Origin: Acinetobacter bohemicus ANC 3994
GTDB taxonomy: Bacteria; Pseudomonadota; Gammaproteobacteria; Pseudomonadales; Moraxellaceae
Assembly: GCF_000367925.1 (NCBI RefSeq)
Contig: NZ_KB849175.1
Coordinates: forward strand, 23,230 to 87,229
Length of the DNA stretch: 64,000 nt
Reading direction: 5' to 3'
Both the position numbers and the translations under genes were made by a program. Of this stretch, positions 1-7,526 are shown piece by piece; the stretch's first letter is position 1; every line of letters starts with the position of its first letter. A model generated the notes under the pieces. The model had not been told where the DNA came from. It saw only the letters and a program-made list of their open reading frames with translations, and made no database searches.

Positions 1-483
1 TTTGGTTATGATCAGAAGAATAACCCTATTAGAGTTAGCCCCGGTGCTTTAGATGCTCAAGCATATGGGGTTAAATCTACACTTCCAGATATGCTTAAAT
101 TTGTAAGTGCAAATTTGAATGTAGAAAAATCTAACTCTGATCTTAAGAAAGCTATTTTAGAAACACATAAGGGGTATTTTAAACTTGGCAACATGACACA
201 AGCACTTGGGTGGGAGACTTTTTCTTATCCTACAACTTTAGAGATTTTACAAGAAAGTAATTCTGAAAAAATTGTTATGCAATCAAATTATGTTGAAAAA
301 AATACTATTCAGACAAAGTCTAAAGTTTTTCATAAAACGGGTTCTACCAATGGTTTTGGAACATATGTTGTTTTTATTCCTGAAGAAAAATTTGGGTTAG
401 TCATGTTGATGAATAAAAAAATACCAAATGAAGAGCGAATTAAGGCAGCATATGAAGTCTTTAATAGACTAAAAAGTAAATAA
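1..483 (+). CDS. ampC: Class C beta-lactamase (ADC-like), 3' part only
   Basis: This is the C-terminal 160 residues of a periplasmic serine beta-lactamase that hydrolyses cephalosporins. The reading frame is open from the first base, so the gene begins outside the window and the catalytic SxxK and YxN motifs are not seen. The third active-site motif is present as HKTGSTNGFGTYVVF (KTG). The blocks YGVKSTLPDM, QALGWE.FSYP and GLVMLMNKKIPNEERIKAAY match the Acinetobacter-derived cephalosporinase (ADC) family as I remember it. The frame ends at TAA, about where the family ends, so there is no 3' truncation. A strong terminator follows. Whether it is expressed at high level cannot be judged because the promoter is out of view. 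Confidence 0.93.
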   Translation, partial: FGYDQKNNPIRVSPGALDAQAYGVKSTLPDMLKFVSANLNVEKSNSDLKKAILETHKGYFKLGNMTQALGWETFSYPTTLEILQESNSEKIVMQSNYVEKNTIQTKSKVFHKTGSTNGFGTYVVFIPEEKFGLVMLMNKKIPNEERIKAAYEVFNRLKSK

Positions 484-605
484 GTTTTGAGTTGAAATAT
501 TCTTAAACCAATAAGATACATCTAGTTTTTCTAAAATAAACATAATACACTTTATACGAAATTACCTTTTTATTTTAATACAAATCAGTTACTTAATTTG
601 TTTTC

Positions 606-634
606 AAGCCCAATCCTACCCGATTGGGCTTTTT
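606..634 (+). terminator. Intrinsic terminator after the beta-lactamase gene
   Basis: AAGCCCAATC (606-615) pairs with GATTGGGCTT (622-631) around a 6-nt loop and is followed by a T run. This is a textbook rho-independent terminator about 120 bases after the ampC stop. Confidence 0.88.
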
Positions 635-956
635 ATATGAATAGCTGTGTTCTACGCCTATTCATTAATCACAGTTTTCATTAAAATCACTTAACAATCA
701 CATTCTATATGTACAGTTTAAAGTAAAAATAAAACGTAAATATCTCTTTCTGCCTATTCATCTACTCTGTTTAAGCCTGTCTATTTACAACTCAGATAAA
801 CTTCGATGCTATGATTCGGCTAGAATTAAATTGGTATGAAATATTCCTGACAACATGCGCAAGAAGCTACATACTGTTGCTTGGTTGTAATGATTGATTA
901 TCTTTGTGGCGTATTTTAAGTACTTCATCACAAGATAAAGAACAGATAAATAGTTG
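635..956. other. Intergenic stretch without a visible gene
   Basis: These 320 AT-rich bases lie between the ampC terminator and the zinc-ribbon gene. I see no convincing open frame, RNA gene or repeat. The promoter of the downstream gene should lie here, but no clear -35/-10 pair stands out. Confidence 0.5.
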
Positions 957-1316
957 ATGGAAAAATCTATGCTATGTCCAAAATGCGGCTCTGCTGACGT
1001 TGAAAAACGAGATCACGAACAAAAGTTAAAAACCATTAGTGGCATTCTCATGACTTCTGCTGGTGCGACAGCAGGAACGGTGGGTGGTGCGGCAACGGGT
1101 GCATCAACTGGAGCGGCCATCGGCGCTGTCGCGGGTCCATTGGGTGTGATTTTTGGTGGAACGGTCGGGACTTTTGTTGGCGCAATTGCAGTCGGTATTA
1201 CAGGGGGTGTTTTAGGTAATATCTTTGGTAAAAAAGCGGGTGTCATTATCGATAAAAATATGTTCTTAGATTACAAATGCTTAAAATGCAATCATCGTTT
1301 TAAAGAAAAAGTTTAA
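957..1316 (+). CDS. Small zinc-ribbon protein with a glycine-zipper membrane core
   Basis: This 119-residue protein of unknown function has a striking layout. It has a CPKC knuckle at residues 7-10 and a CLKC knuckle near the C-terminus (KCLKCNHRF), so the two ends can form one zinc ribbon. Between them lies a long Gly/Ala/Val/Thr-rich hydrophobic stretch (about residues 25-90) with repeated GxxxG spacing, as in glycine-zipper membrane proteins. An in-frame TTG at 954 sits just before the ATG at 957; I prefer the ATG, and ATG 969 is also possible. It is a single gene with its own downstream hairpin. Function cannot be inferred; the fold suggests an inserted or oligomeric membrane segment capped by a zinc-bound domain. 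Confidence 0.8.
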   Translation: MEKSMLCPKCGSADVEKRDHEQKLKTISGILMTSAGATAGTVGGAATGASTGAAIGAVAGPLGVIFGGTVGTFVGAIAVGITGGVLGNIFGKKAGVIIDKNMFLDYKCLKCNHRFKEKV

Positions 1317-1344
1317 ACGATCATGGTTTAGCTTGAGATTCAAG

Positions 1345-1388
1345 AGTCCAAAGTAATTCATTTTTCAATGTGCTTTGGACTTCTTTTG
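1345..1388 (+). terminator. Probable terminator after the zinc-ribbon gene
   Basis: AGTCCAAAG (1345-1353) pairs perfectly with CTTTGGACT (1373-1381) across a 19-nt loop and is followed by TCTTTT. It lies between this gene and the convergent quinone reductase gene. Confidence 0.65.
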
Positions 1389-1474
1389 AGACAGTTCAAA
1401 AATTCATACACATTAGAAAGATTTAGAACAGCCCCAGAAAGTGTGCTGACTAAACTCACTTTCTACGCGATCAA

Positions 1475-2074
1475 TCATGCACCTGCCTGTAACTTCTGCA
1501 CCACCTTACCCAAACACTTACCCTGTTCGACACAGAGGACTTTTTCATCTTGGCTTAAACCCAAGTCATGACGTGGGCCACTGACATGACTTGCGCCATA
1601 CGGCGTACCGCCAGATTTAGTGTTGGATAAAGCAGGATTGGCATTGGCCAAACCCATAATCATCATGCCATGATGAAACAACGGTGGAAGCATGGTCAGT
1701 AAAGTGCTTTCCTGCCCACCATGCATCGAACCTGATGAGGTAAATACACAAGCCGGTTTATGATGCAATGCACCGTTTAACCAAAGACTGGTGGTCTGAT
1801 CCCAAAAATACTTCATTTCACTGGCCATATTGCCAAAACGCGTCGGCGAACCCAAAGCCAAGCCTGAACAATGCGCCAAATCATCTAAAGTACAATAAAT
1901 ATCGCCATCCGCAGGAATACTTGGTTCTGCCTGTTGCACAACAGTTGATAAATTTGGCACAGTCCGAATTTTTACCGCCATACCTGTCGCTTCAACACCA
2001 TTGGCAATTAAATGCGCCATGTCTTTCGTTGAACCATATTTGCTGTAATATAAAACAAGGATATAAGGCTGCAT
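1475..2074 (-). CDS. wrbA: NAD(P)H:quinone oxidoreductase, WrbA/flavodoxin family
   Basis: This 199-residue FMN-binding cytoplasmic enzyme is expected to carry out two-electron reduction of quinones, limiting semiquinone and oxidative stress. The N-terminus ILVLYYSKYGSTKDMA is the flavodoxin phosphate-binding loop. The central segment GLALGSPTRFGNMASEMKYFWDQT and the later FTSSGSMHGGQESTLLTML correspond to the WrbA FMN loops. Length matches the type IV quinone oxidoreductase family (about 200 residues). The ATG at 2074 is the only sensible start. The gene is divergent from yihY, sharing a 113-bp upstream region. The symbol is by family; closely related paralogues exist in Acinetobacter. Confidence 0.88.
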   Translation of the reverse strand: MQPYILVLYYSKYGSTKDMAHLIANGVEATGMAVKIRTVPNLSTVVQQAEPSIPADGDIYCTLDDLAHCSGLALGSPTRFGNMASEMKYFWDQTTSLWLNGALHHKPACVFTSSGSMHGGQESTLLTMLPPLFHHGMMIMGLANANPALSNTKSGGTPYGASHVSGPRHDLGLSQDEKVLCVEQGKCLGKVVQKLQAGA

Positions 2075-2187
2075 AATTTTTATAAACGAAGCTAAAAAAG
2101 AAAACTATACGGTATTTTTCCCATTTTTTGGTTAAGCTTAGTCATGAAAATTCATAAAGATGATTAAAAAATTGAGACTTTATACTT

Positions 2188-3435
2188 ATGTTAGAAAAGT
2201 ATTTAAAAAAACTCCGCTTTTATGACGAGACATGGTTTCAGTTTGTTTTATTTGTCATACGACGTTTTGAAGCAGATCGTTGCCGTGAACAAGCAGGATC
2301 TTTAACCTATACCACCCTCTTTGCTGTTGTACCCATGCTGACTGTTTTCTTGGTCATCATTTCTTCCATTAAAGCGCTAGAGCCAGCCAGACAACAATTA
2401 CAACAACTGATTTATAGCAATTTCCTACCTAAAACCACCATTGCTTTTGACAAGGCTTTTAATGCCTTCACCGATAAATCCAGCAACTTAACGGTCATTG
2501 GTATTTTATTTCTGTTTATTACCACAGTGATGATGCTGACCAGTATCGAAACGGTCTTTAACCGTATTTGGCGTGTTCGAGAAACGCGTGGCGGTATTAT
2601 TGGCTTTATGCGTTATTGGACCATTATTTCACTTGGCCCAATTTTACTTGGCAGTGCATTTGTCATTTCATCTGCCGTGGCATCGCTGAATGTACTGAGC
2701 AATAATTTTACCGGTTATGAGGTCGATGGTTCATTGATCTTTTGGTGCATTTCTTTTGCACTCACCATACTGGGTTTTTTCATTTTAAATTGGACCATTC
2801 CAAATCGCAGCGTTCCGATTAAAGCTGCATTAATTGCAGGAACTTTTAGTGCGGTGGTGTTTGAATTATTAAAGCATTTATTTGGCTTTATTATGTCCAA
2901 TTTCACCAGTTATGAAATTATTTATGGTGCTTTTGCCGCAGTGCCTATTTTCCTGTTATGGATTTTCTTGTCATGGAATATCGTGTTATTGGGTGTCGAA
3001 ATCAGTTACGCGCTAACGGCTTTTCATTCCAGTAAACTACAAAAACGCCATCCTGTAATTCTGCTTTTGGACTTGCTAGAACTGTTTTATAAAAAGCAAC
3101 AGGTTGGCGAAAGTCTGTCTGATGAGGAAGCACTGGAGGTCTTAGGACGTGGCGAAATTGGACGTTGGCCTTCTTATGTGTTGATGCTAGAACAACAGAA
3201 CTTGGTCAAACGCACCGACAATAATGAATTTGTTTTAGTGCGTAATTTAACGCAAGTGGATTTCTGGCATTTCTATACGCAATTACCTTATCCACTGCCA
3301 CGACGTCAAGATGTAGGCAATATCCATCCTGACGATGAGTGGATGCAAAAACTAGGGCCTGCACTGATTGAAGCCGATGATTACCTTTCTGCAAAATTAG
3401 CGATTCCCCTGTCTAAAATTTTGGAAGAAAAATAA
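2188..3435 (+). CDS. YihY/BrkB-family inner-membrane protein
   Basis: This 415-residue polytopic inner-membrane protein belongs to the YihY/virulence-factor-BrkB family, whose transport function is not settled. The first 290 residues hold about six hydrophobic segments. The family signatures are near the N-terminus (CREQAGSLTYTTLFAVVPML, residues about 32-51) and in TIETVFNRIWRVRE-like and NWTIPN motifs. The last 120 residues are hydrophilic, beginning around the LLDLLELFYKKQQVGESLSDEEALEVLG segment, and resemble the winged-helix-like cytosolic tail of long BrkB members. The E. coli protein is about 290 residues, so this is the extended form. Historical annotations call some members RNase BN in error; no nuclease motif is visible. 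Confidence 0.88.
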   Translation: MLEKYLKKLRFYDETWFQFVLFVIRRFEADRCREQAGSLTYTTLFAVVPMLTVFLVIISSIKALEPARQQLQQLIYSNFLPKTTIAFDKAFNAFTDKSSNLTVIGILFLFITTVMMLTSIETVFNRIWRVRETRGGIIGFMRYWTIISLGPILLGSAFVISSAVASLNVLSNNFTGYEVDGSLIFWCISFALTILGFFILNWTIPNRSVPIKAALIAGTFSAVVFELLKHLFGFIMSNFTSYEIIYGAFAAVPIFLLWIFLSWNIVLLGVEISYALTAFHSSKLQKRHPVILLLDLLELFYKKQQVGESLSDEEALEVLGRGEIGRWPSYVLMLEQQNLVKRTDNNEFVLVRNLTQVDFWHFYTQLPYPLPRRQDVGNIHPDDEWMQKLGPALIEADDYLSAKLAIPLSKILEEK

Positions 3436-3470
3436 AGTAGAATCATCTCATTAATGGATTAAACAGAAAC

Positions 3471-3551
3471 ACCTCAGGTAAATCAGAATGACTATTTCTC
3501 GCACCTTTTTCACAGGGCAAAGGATAGTTATTCTGATGGTATTTCTGAGGT
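3471..3551. repeat. Long imperfect inverted repeat between convergent genes
   Basis: Left arm 3471-3495 and right arm 3524-3551 pair over most of their length: ACCTCA with TGAGGT, ATCAGAAT with ATTCTGAT, and GACTAT with ATAGTT. It lies between the 3' ends of yihY (+) and the yddG-like gene (-) and overlaps the stop of the latter. It could act as a bidirectional terminator or be the relic of a small mobile repeat; there is no long T run on either strand. Confidence 0.6.
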
Positions 3552-4421
3552 ACTTTTCCAACAAATGATTGCACCCAAAGTCACCAAAAGCGTTCCGATC
3601 CAAAAACTCATTTGTGGTCGTGTATCCAAAATCAGCATCGACATCAAAGAAGATAAAACTGGAATAAAGTAAGTCGCAAGAATGAGCAGTTTGATATTGC
3701 CAAACTGTAAACTTTGATTCCAATTACTATAAGCAATTCCCACCAAACCACCAGTAACTGCAATGACTAACCACATCTTAAATTGAGGAACAATAAAAGG
3801 CTCATTCACCACAAAATGAATTCCCCACAAAGCCAGTGCAGTCACCATGAAAAATAGCGGGACGGCATTTTGCCCTTGGGCATATTTTTTAGTCAATACG
3901 CTATAACAGGGCCACAGCAATGCGCCTAAAAATGCAAAAAAATAGGCAATTGGGTTCTGCTGCAAAATATGCATCAATTGAGCTAAGTCTAAAATATCTG
4001 GATTGACCACCAACAATAAACCCAAAACAGAAAGGACAAATCCCCCAATGACCGTACCATGATAACGTAGCTGCTTTGCCAGTATTGCAAATACAATGGT
4101 TAATGGCGGCCACAAATAATTAATCATTGCAATAATAAGTACTTGATCGTGATTGTGTGACAAAGCAATCGAAAGCAAAAATAAAATTTCATAACTAACA
4201 AATAAGATGCCACAGCCCCACACATAGACTTTAGACATCTGTTGAAAACGAGGCAGCCCATTGAGTACTAAAATACACAGCGCACTAAAACTATAAATCA
4301 GTGCAATAGCCGAAATAGGCGTTAAAGATTCACTAATCAGCTTGACCACAGCAACCAAGCTTGCCCAAATTAAAATAGAAGACAAACCGATTAATGTGGC
4401 TGAGTTGCTTGACTTAAACAT
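3528..4421 (-). CDS. yddG: DMT-superfamily exporter, YddG-like aromatic amino-acid exporter
   Basis: This 297-residue inner-membrane protein has about ten hydrophobic helices and two EamA repeats, typical of the drug/metabolite transporter superfamily. The segments LIWASLVAVVKLISE, ALSHNHDQVLIIAMINYLWPPLTIVFA and YSNWNQSLQFGNIKLLILATYFIPVLSSL match what I remember of YddG exporters, which export aromatic amino acids and have been linked to methyl-viologen tolerance. Its start overlaps the end of the upstream DMT gene by 8 bp, so the two are translationally coupled. The gene faces an AraC regulator across the pair's promoter region. The substrate is inferred from family only. Confidence 0.8.
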   Translation of the reverse strand: MFKSSNSATLIGLSSILIWASLVAVVKLISESLTPISAIALIYSFSALCILVLNGLPRFQQMSKVYVWGCGILFVSYEILFLLSIALSHNHDQVLIIAMINYLWPPLTIVFAILAKQLRYHGTVIGGFVLSVLGLLLVVNPDILDLAQLMHILQQNPIAYFFAFLGALLWPCYSVLTKKYAQGQNAVPLFFMVTALALWGIHFVVNEPFIVPQFKMWLVIAVTGGLVGIAYSNWNQSLQFGNIKLLILATYFIPVLSSLMSMLILDTRPQMSFWIGTLLVTLGAIICWKSTSEIPSE

Positions 4422-5334
4422 AGTGTAATTTTCTTTTAATCCAATCCTGCATACTTACCACCAACACCCCGACCATCACCAATATTGTTCCGAAAATAAA
4501 ATTAGGCTCAATAGTTTCATTTAACAATAAAACCCCAAAAAGCAGACCAAAAATGGGCGTCAAAAAAGAAAAGACTCCCAAATGGCTGGCTAAGTAGTTA
4601 CGTAACAACCAAAACCACAACATCAAACTCATAAAGGACATGATCAGGGTATGAAAAACCAAACTACCAATCGCAATATAAGTCCAATGAATTTCCGCTT
4701 GCCCCAATAGAAAAGCCAGAGGAAATAAAAAGACAAAACCACCCAACAATTGGTAAAACAAGGTTTGGGTGGGATGGGCTTCATTTAATTTGCTTAGGCG
4801 TAATGAAATTGTCGTTAATGCCCACATGATACCCGCCAGCAATGCCAATAAATCACCCCACAGGACTTGACCAAGCCCTTGTTCAAGCAAATTTTCTCGG
4901 CCAATAAATGTCGTTACAATACCCACAAAAGCAATCAAAATTCCAGACCATTGAACCTGAGATAAACGCTCAGACGGCAATTTCCAATGCAAACCTAAAG
5001 CCACAAAAATAGGGGCTGTATAAAGTAAAACCACGGTATGTGAAGCCGAAGTTAAAGTCAGAGCTTGTGCAACCAATAAAAACTCAGCAGAAAATAAAAA
5101 AGCCAACCAGACTCCCGGCCATAAATAGGCTTTCGAATAAAGATGAGTACCTTGTTGCAATTGAATCAGTGGAAAAACCAGCACTGCGGAAAGCCCCGAA
5201 CGAATAGCAATTTGCATGATGGGAGAAATATCCGCCGCAGCAATTTTGAGTACCACTTGCTGTAACCCCCAAACAATACACAATACAATCATTAAACCGG
5301 ATGCACGTGCATCGAGTCCTTTCCTCTCGCCCAC
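4414..5334 (-). CDS. EamA/DMT-family transporter
   Basis: This 306-residue ten-helix inner-membrane transporter has two EamA repeats: an N-terminal one beginning LCIVWGLQQVVLKIAA and a C-terminal one with GVFSFLTPIFGLLFGVLLLNETIEPNFIFGT. The LNE..-type end of the second repeat is the usual EamA signature. It is the first gene of a two-gene operon with the yddG-like exporter (8-bp overlap) and is divergent from the AraC regulator at 5438. Together these suggest regulated efflux of a metabolite or drug. The substrate is unknown. The ATG at 5334 was chosen; further upstream frames are short. Confidence 0.85.
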   Translation of the reverse strand: MGERKGLDARASGLMIVLCIVWGLQQVVLKIAAADISPIMQIAIRSGLSAVLVFPLIQLQQGTHLYSKAYLWPGVWLAFLFSAEFLLVAQALTLTSASHTVVLLYTAPIFVALGLHWKLPSERLSQVQWSGILIAFVGIVTTFIGRENLLEQGLGQVLWGDLLALLAGIMWALTTISLRLSKLNEAHPTQTLFYQLLGGFVFLFPLAFLLGQAEIHWTYIAIGSLVFHTLIMSFMSLMLWFWLLRNYLASHLGVFSFLTPIFGLLFGVLLLNETIEPNFIFGTILVMVGVLVVSMQDWIKRKLHYV

Positions 5335-5437
5335 AATCCTGACTCATTTTAAAAGATCAGCACACTATAGACCTGTCATATTTTAAATATATAATTCAAA
5401 GTAGACAAAAGATCTTCTTATTCAGGCATTCGAATTT

Positions 5438-6241
5438 ATGATGAAAAAAAGACAACTGAATGAACAGTCCTTAGAAAAACTTGTCACCAATAATCAAATT
5501 TCTGCCCCGTTATGGATTCAGTTTCGCCATGCACCAGCGCAATCTATTTATCCTGCACATGGACACGCTTGGGGCGAGTTTATCTATGCTTTTCATGGGG
5601 TGATGGAAATTAATATTGATCAAATTGATTATATTCCCCCTCCGCCTTATGGCATCTGGTTACCGCCACATTTAGAACATAGTGGTTTAAATCGCACCGC
5701 AGTTTCACACGGTACACTCTATATTCATGAAAACCTATGTACAGAAATGCCGAAACAAGCAGGAATCTTACTGACCTCGCCTTTAGTCTCTGCGCTATTA
5801 CAACATCTTAAACAACATCCACAAGATAAAGATGATCCTAAACATTTACGTCTATTACACGTTTTGCTGGATCAGTTGCATCATGCCACCCTCGTGGGAA
5901 GTTATTTACCCCATTCCGATCACCCTGTTTTAAAACAAATTCTTGATTATTTGCATCAACATCCGTCGGATAACAGCACCTTAGAACAACTTGCCCAAGG
6001 CGTGAATATGACGGAGCGAACTTTGGCACGTTACAGTCAAAAAGAATTGGGAATCTCTTTAAATGAGTGGCGACAACGCTTAAAAGTCACCAAAGCGATG
6101 TCGATGTTAGATCAGGGAAAAACTGTAGAAAGTATTGCTTTAGATTTAGGTTATGCCAATGCCTCAGCATTTATTAATATGTTTAAGCGTTGGATGCAAT
6201 GTACGCCCGATCAATTCAGGAAATCCCACCATCACTTATAA
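5438..6241 (+). CDS. AraC-family regulator with N-terminal cupin (NimR-like)
   Basis: This 267-residue transcription factor has an N-terminal sensor with cupin-like His-rich residues (HGHAWGEFIYAFHG, residues 40-53; IWLPPHLEHSG). The C-terminal two-HTH AraC domain is at about 165-262 (TLEQLAQGVNMTERTLARYSQ and TVESIALDLGYANASAFINMFKRW). This layout matches regulators of the NimR/YeaM type, which control an adjacent drug or metabolite exporter. Here the divergent neighbours are two DMT exporters, so it most likely controls them. ATG 5438 and ATG 5441 are both possible starts. The shared 100-bp intergenic region should hold its operator. Confidence 0.9.
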   Translation: MMKKRQLNEQSLEKLVTNNQISAPLWIQFRHAPAQSIYPAHGHAWGEFIYAFHGVMEINIDQIDYIPPPPYGIWLPPHLEHSGLNRTAVSHGTLYIHENLCTEMPKQAGILLTSPLVSALLQHLKQHPQDKDDPKHLRLLHVLLDQLHHATLVGSYLPHSDHPVLKQILDYLHQHPSDNSTLEQLAQGVNMTERTLARYSQKELGISLNEWRQRLKVTKAMSMLDQGKTVESIALDLGYANASAFINMFKRWMQCTPDQFRKSHHHL

Positions 6242-6328
6242 ATAAAAATTAATTTAAAATCAGTTTATTATTGACTAGAAAATTTGCTTTTGTATGATAA
6301 ATTCACAACTCAAAAATTAGCCATTCGC

Positions 6329-7114
6329 ATGAAAAACTATTATAAAAATACCATCCTTAGCCTGTGCATATCTCTCAGTTTATTAACTGCATGCAGCTCA
6401 CCTGAACAACGCACATTCAAAACTGCTTTAATCTCTGCAAAAAAAGGCGATGCTATTGCACAAATGAAAGTTGCTGACTTCTATTTTGCAGGAATAGGTA
6501 CTGAAAAAAATATTCAAGAAAGTGTCAACTGGTATAGCAAAGCTGCTCAACAGGCCAATACTCAAGCATTTTCTTGGCTTATGGAGCAAGCCTACAATGG
6601 CAATGAAACAGCGGTACAAGTCATTCACGACATGCAAAATAAAGGCAATATTTTTCTGGCACATTGGATTTTAGATGTCGCAAAAAAAACCCATGATCCC
6701 AGTGCACAATACACTGTAGGCTGGATGTATGATACAGGTAAAGGCTTAATCAAAGACTCACACCAAGCTCAAATCTGGTATGAAAAAGCGGCCAAGCAAA
6801 ATAATGTGTTAGCCATTAAAGCCCTTGGCAATCAGCATTATTTTAGTGAGATTGAACAATCCAGTAATGAAAAAGCAAGGGAATATTTAACTTATGCCGC
6901 AGAAAAGGGTAAAGATACCGATGCCGCCATGAAAATGGCGCATTATTATCACTATGACGTTCGTGATGGAAACATGGCTAGACAGTGGTATGTCAAAGCA
7001 GGTGCTCTCGGCGATGCAGATTATCAACGAATGGCAGACACCTATGAAGAGTGGCAAAACACAGGCCCTTTACAACCGAATGAAGCTCCTGCTGATTCTC
7101 AACATGAAGAATAA
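6329..7114 (+). CDS. Sel1-repeat lipoprotein
   Basis: This 261-residue outer- or inner-membrane lipoprotein is built of Sel1-like (TPR-related) repeats. The chosen ATG 6329 gives a lipoprotein signal peptide ending LLTAC, with the lipidated Cys at residue 22. An upstream TTG at 6284 would bury this signal and is less likely. Sel1 repeats with the A-x-x-x-A...W..KAA pattern are seen at GDAIAQMKVADFYFAGIGTE..NIQESVNWYSKAAQQ and DPSAQYTVGWMYDTGKGL..DSHQAQIWYEKAAKQ, with a weaker third copy towards the C-terminus. Such proteins scaffold protein contacts in the envelope; no specific partner is visible here. Confidence 0.85.
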   Translation: MKNYYKNTILSLCISLSLLTACSSPEQRTFKTALISAKKGDAIAQMKVADFYFAGIGTEKNIQESVNWYSKAAQQANTQAFSWLMEQAYNGNETAVQVIHDMQNKGNIFLAHWILDVAKKTHDPSAQYTVGWMYDTGKGLIKDSHQAQIWYEKAAKQNNVLAIKALGNQHYFSEIEQSSNEKAREYLTYAAEKGKDTDAAMKMAHYYHYDVRDGNMARQWYVKAGALGDADYQRMADTYEEWQNTGPLQPNEAPADSQHEE

Positions 7115-7130
7115 TTGGACATAAAAAAAG

Positions 7131-7142
7131 CTGCTCACAGGC
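7131..7142. repeat. Left 12-bp target-site duplication of the MITE
   Basis: CTGCTCACAGGC at 7131-7142 is repeated exactly at 7492-7503 in direct orientation, immediately outside the 18-bp inverted ends. With the element removed, the joined sequence reads GCTGCTCACAGGCAGC between A-rich and T-rich flanks, a stem-loop terminator. Confidence 0.9.
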
Positions 7143-7157
7143 TAATGCCAGTCAGTT

Positions 7158-7190
7158 AAGGGTTTTAAAAATAAAGCCCTTAGCTTTTTA
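7158..7190 (+). terminator. Terminator-like hairpin just inside the left MITE end
   Basis: AAGGGTTTT (7158-7166) pairs with AAAGCCCTT (7173-7181), allowing one G-T pair, followed by AGCTTTTTAG. It can stop transcripts of the Sel1 lipoprotein gene, standing in for the terminator that the element split. Confidence 0.65.
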
Positions 7191-7447
7191 GTTATTCACG
7201 ACGGAGTCTTATGTTTTTAAATCATATACTTGGAGCTCATCTATTACTTTGGATAAGCCCAAATGAGAATCCTCAAAATATATTTTGAGTTCGCAAGAAA
7301 GGCATCTTGCGGCACAGTGTGCCTCACCGCAAAACTCGTCAAATACCTTTTATTGATTAATTAATCACAGAAACCTTACTTTTTTAAAATAGTTTTGCCT
7401 CGAACAGTTGCGGATGACGTTTCCGCGTATCGAATAACATCATGAAT

Positions 7448-7487
7448 TAAAAAAATAAAAAGCCAGTCAATTTCTTAACTGACTGGC
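7448..7487 (-). terminator. Minus-strand terminator inside the right MITE end
   Basis: On the minus strand GCCAGTCA (from 7487) pairs with TGACTGGC (to 7462) and is followed by a long T-rich tract (complement of the A run 7449-7461). It lies about 40 bp past the FAH-family stop and would end that transcript. Confidence 0.75.
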
Positions 7488-7491
7488 ATTA

Positions 7492-7503
7492 CTGCTCACA
7501 GGC
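7492..7503. repeat. Right 12-bp target-site duplication of the MITE
   Basis: CTGCTCACAGGC is identical to 7131-7142. The following AGCCTTTT is the other half of the split terminator stem. Confidence 0.9.
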
Positions 7504-7526
7504 AGCCTTTTCAGAAGTTGAAAAAC

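Larger units (their letters stand above)
7143..7491. mobile_element. 349-bp MITE with IS4-type ends
   Basis: This is a non-autonomous transposable element. Its perfect 18-bp terminal inverted repeats are TAATGCCAGTCAGTTAAG (7143-7160) and CTTAACTGACTGGCATTA (7474-7491). Exact 12-bp direct repeats flank it. From memory, E. coli IS4 ends read TAATGCCGATCAGTTAAG and IS4 duplicates 11-13 bp, so both end sequence and duplication length fit the IS4 group. The interior has no frame longer than about 25 codons; one begins ATG 7211 after a GGAG box and may be a transposase start relic. It contains palindromes at 7272-7289 and 7292-7323. The element must have been moved by a transposase encoded elsewhere. 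Confidence 0.87.

Noticed and set aside
1368..1571. 67-codon plus-strand frame opposite wrbA
   Set aside because: It starts in the terminator loop and overlaps the 3' end of wrbA; no ribosome site.
7211..7288. Functional transposase gene in the MITE
   Set aside because: The longest frame after the GGAG box is about 25 codons, far below any transposase; at best a relic.
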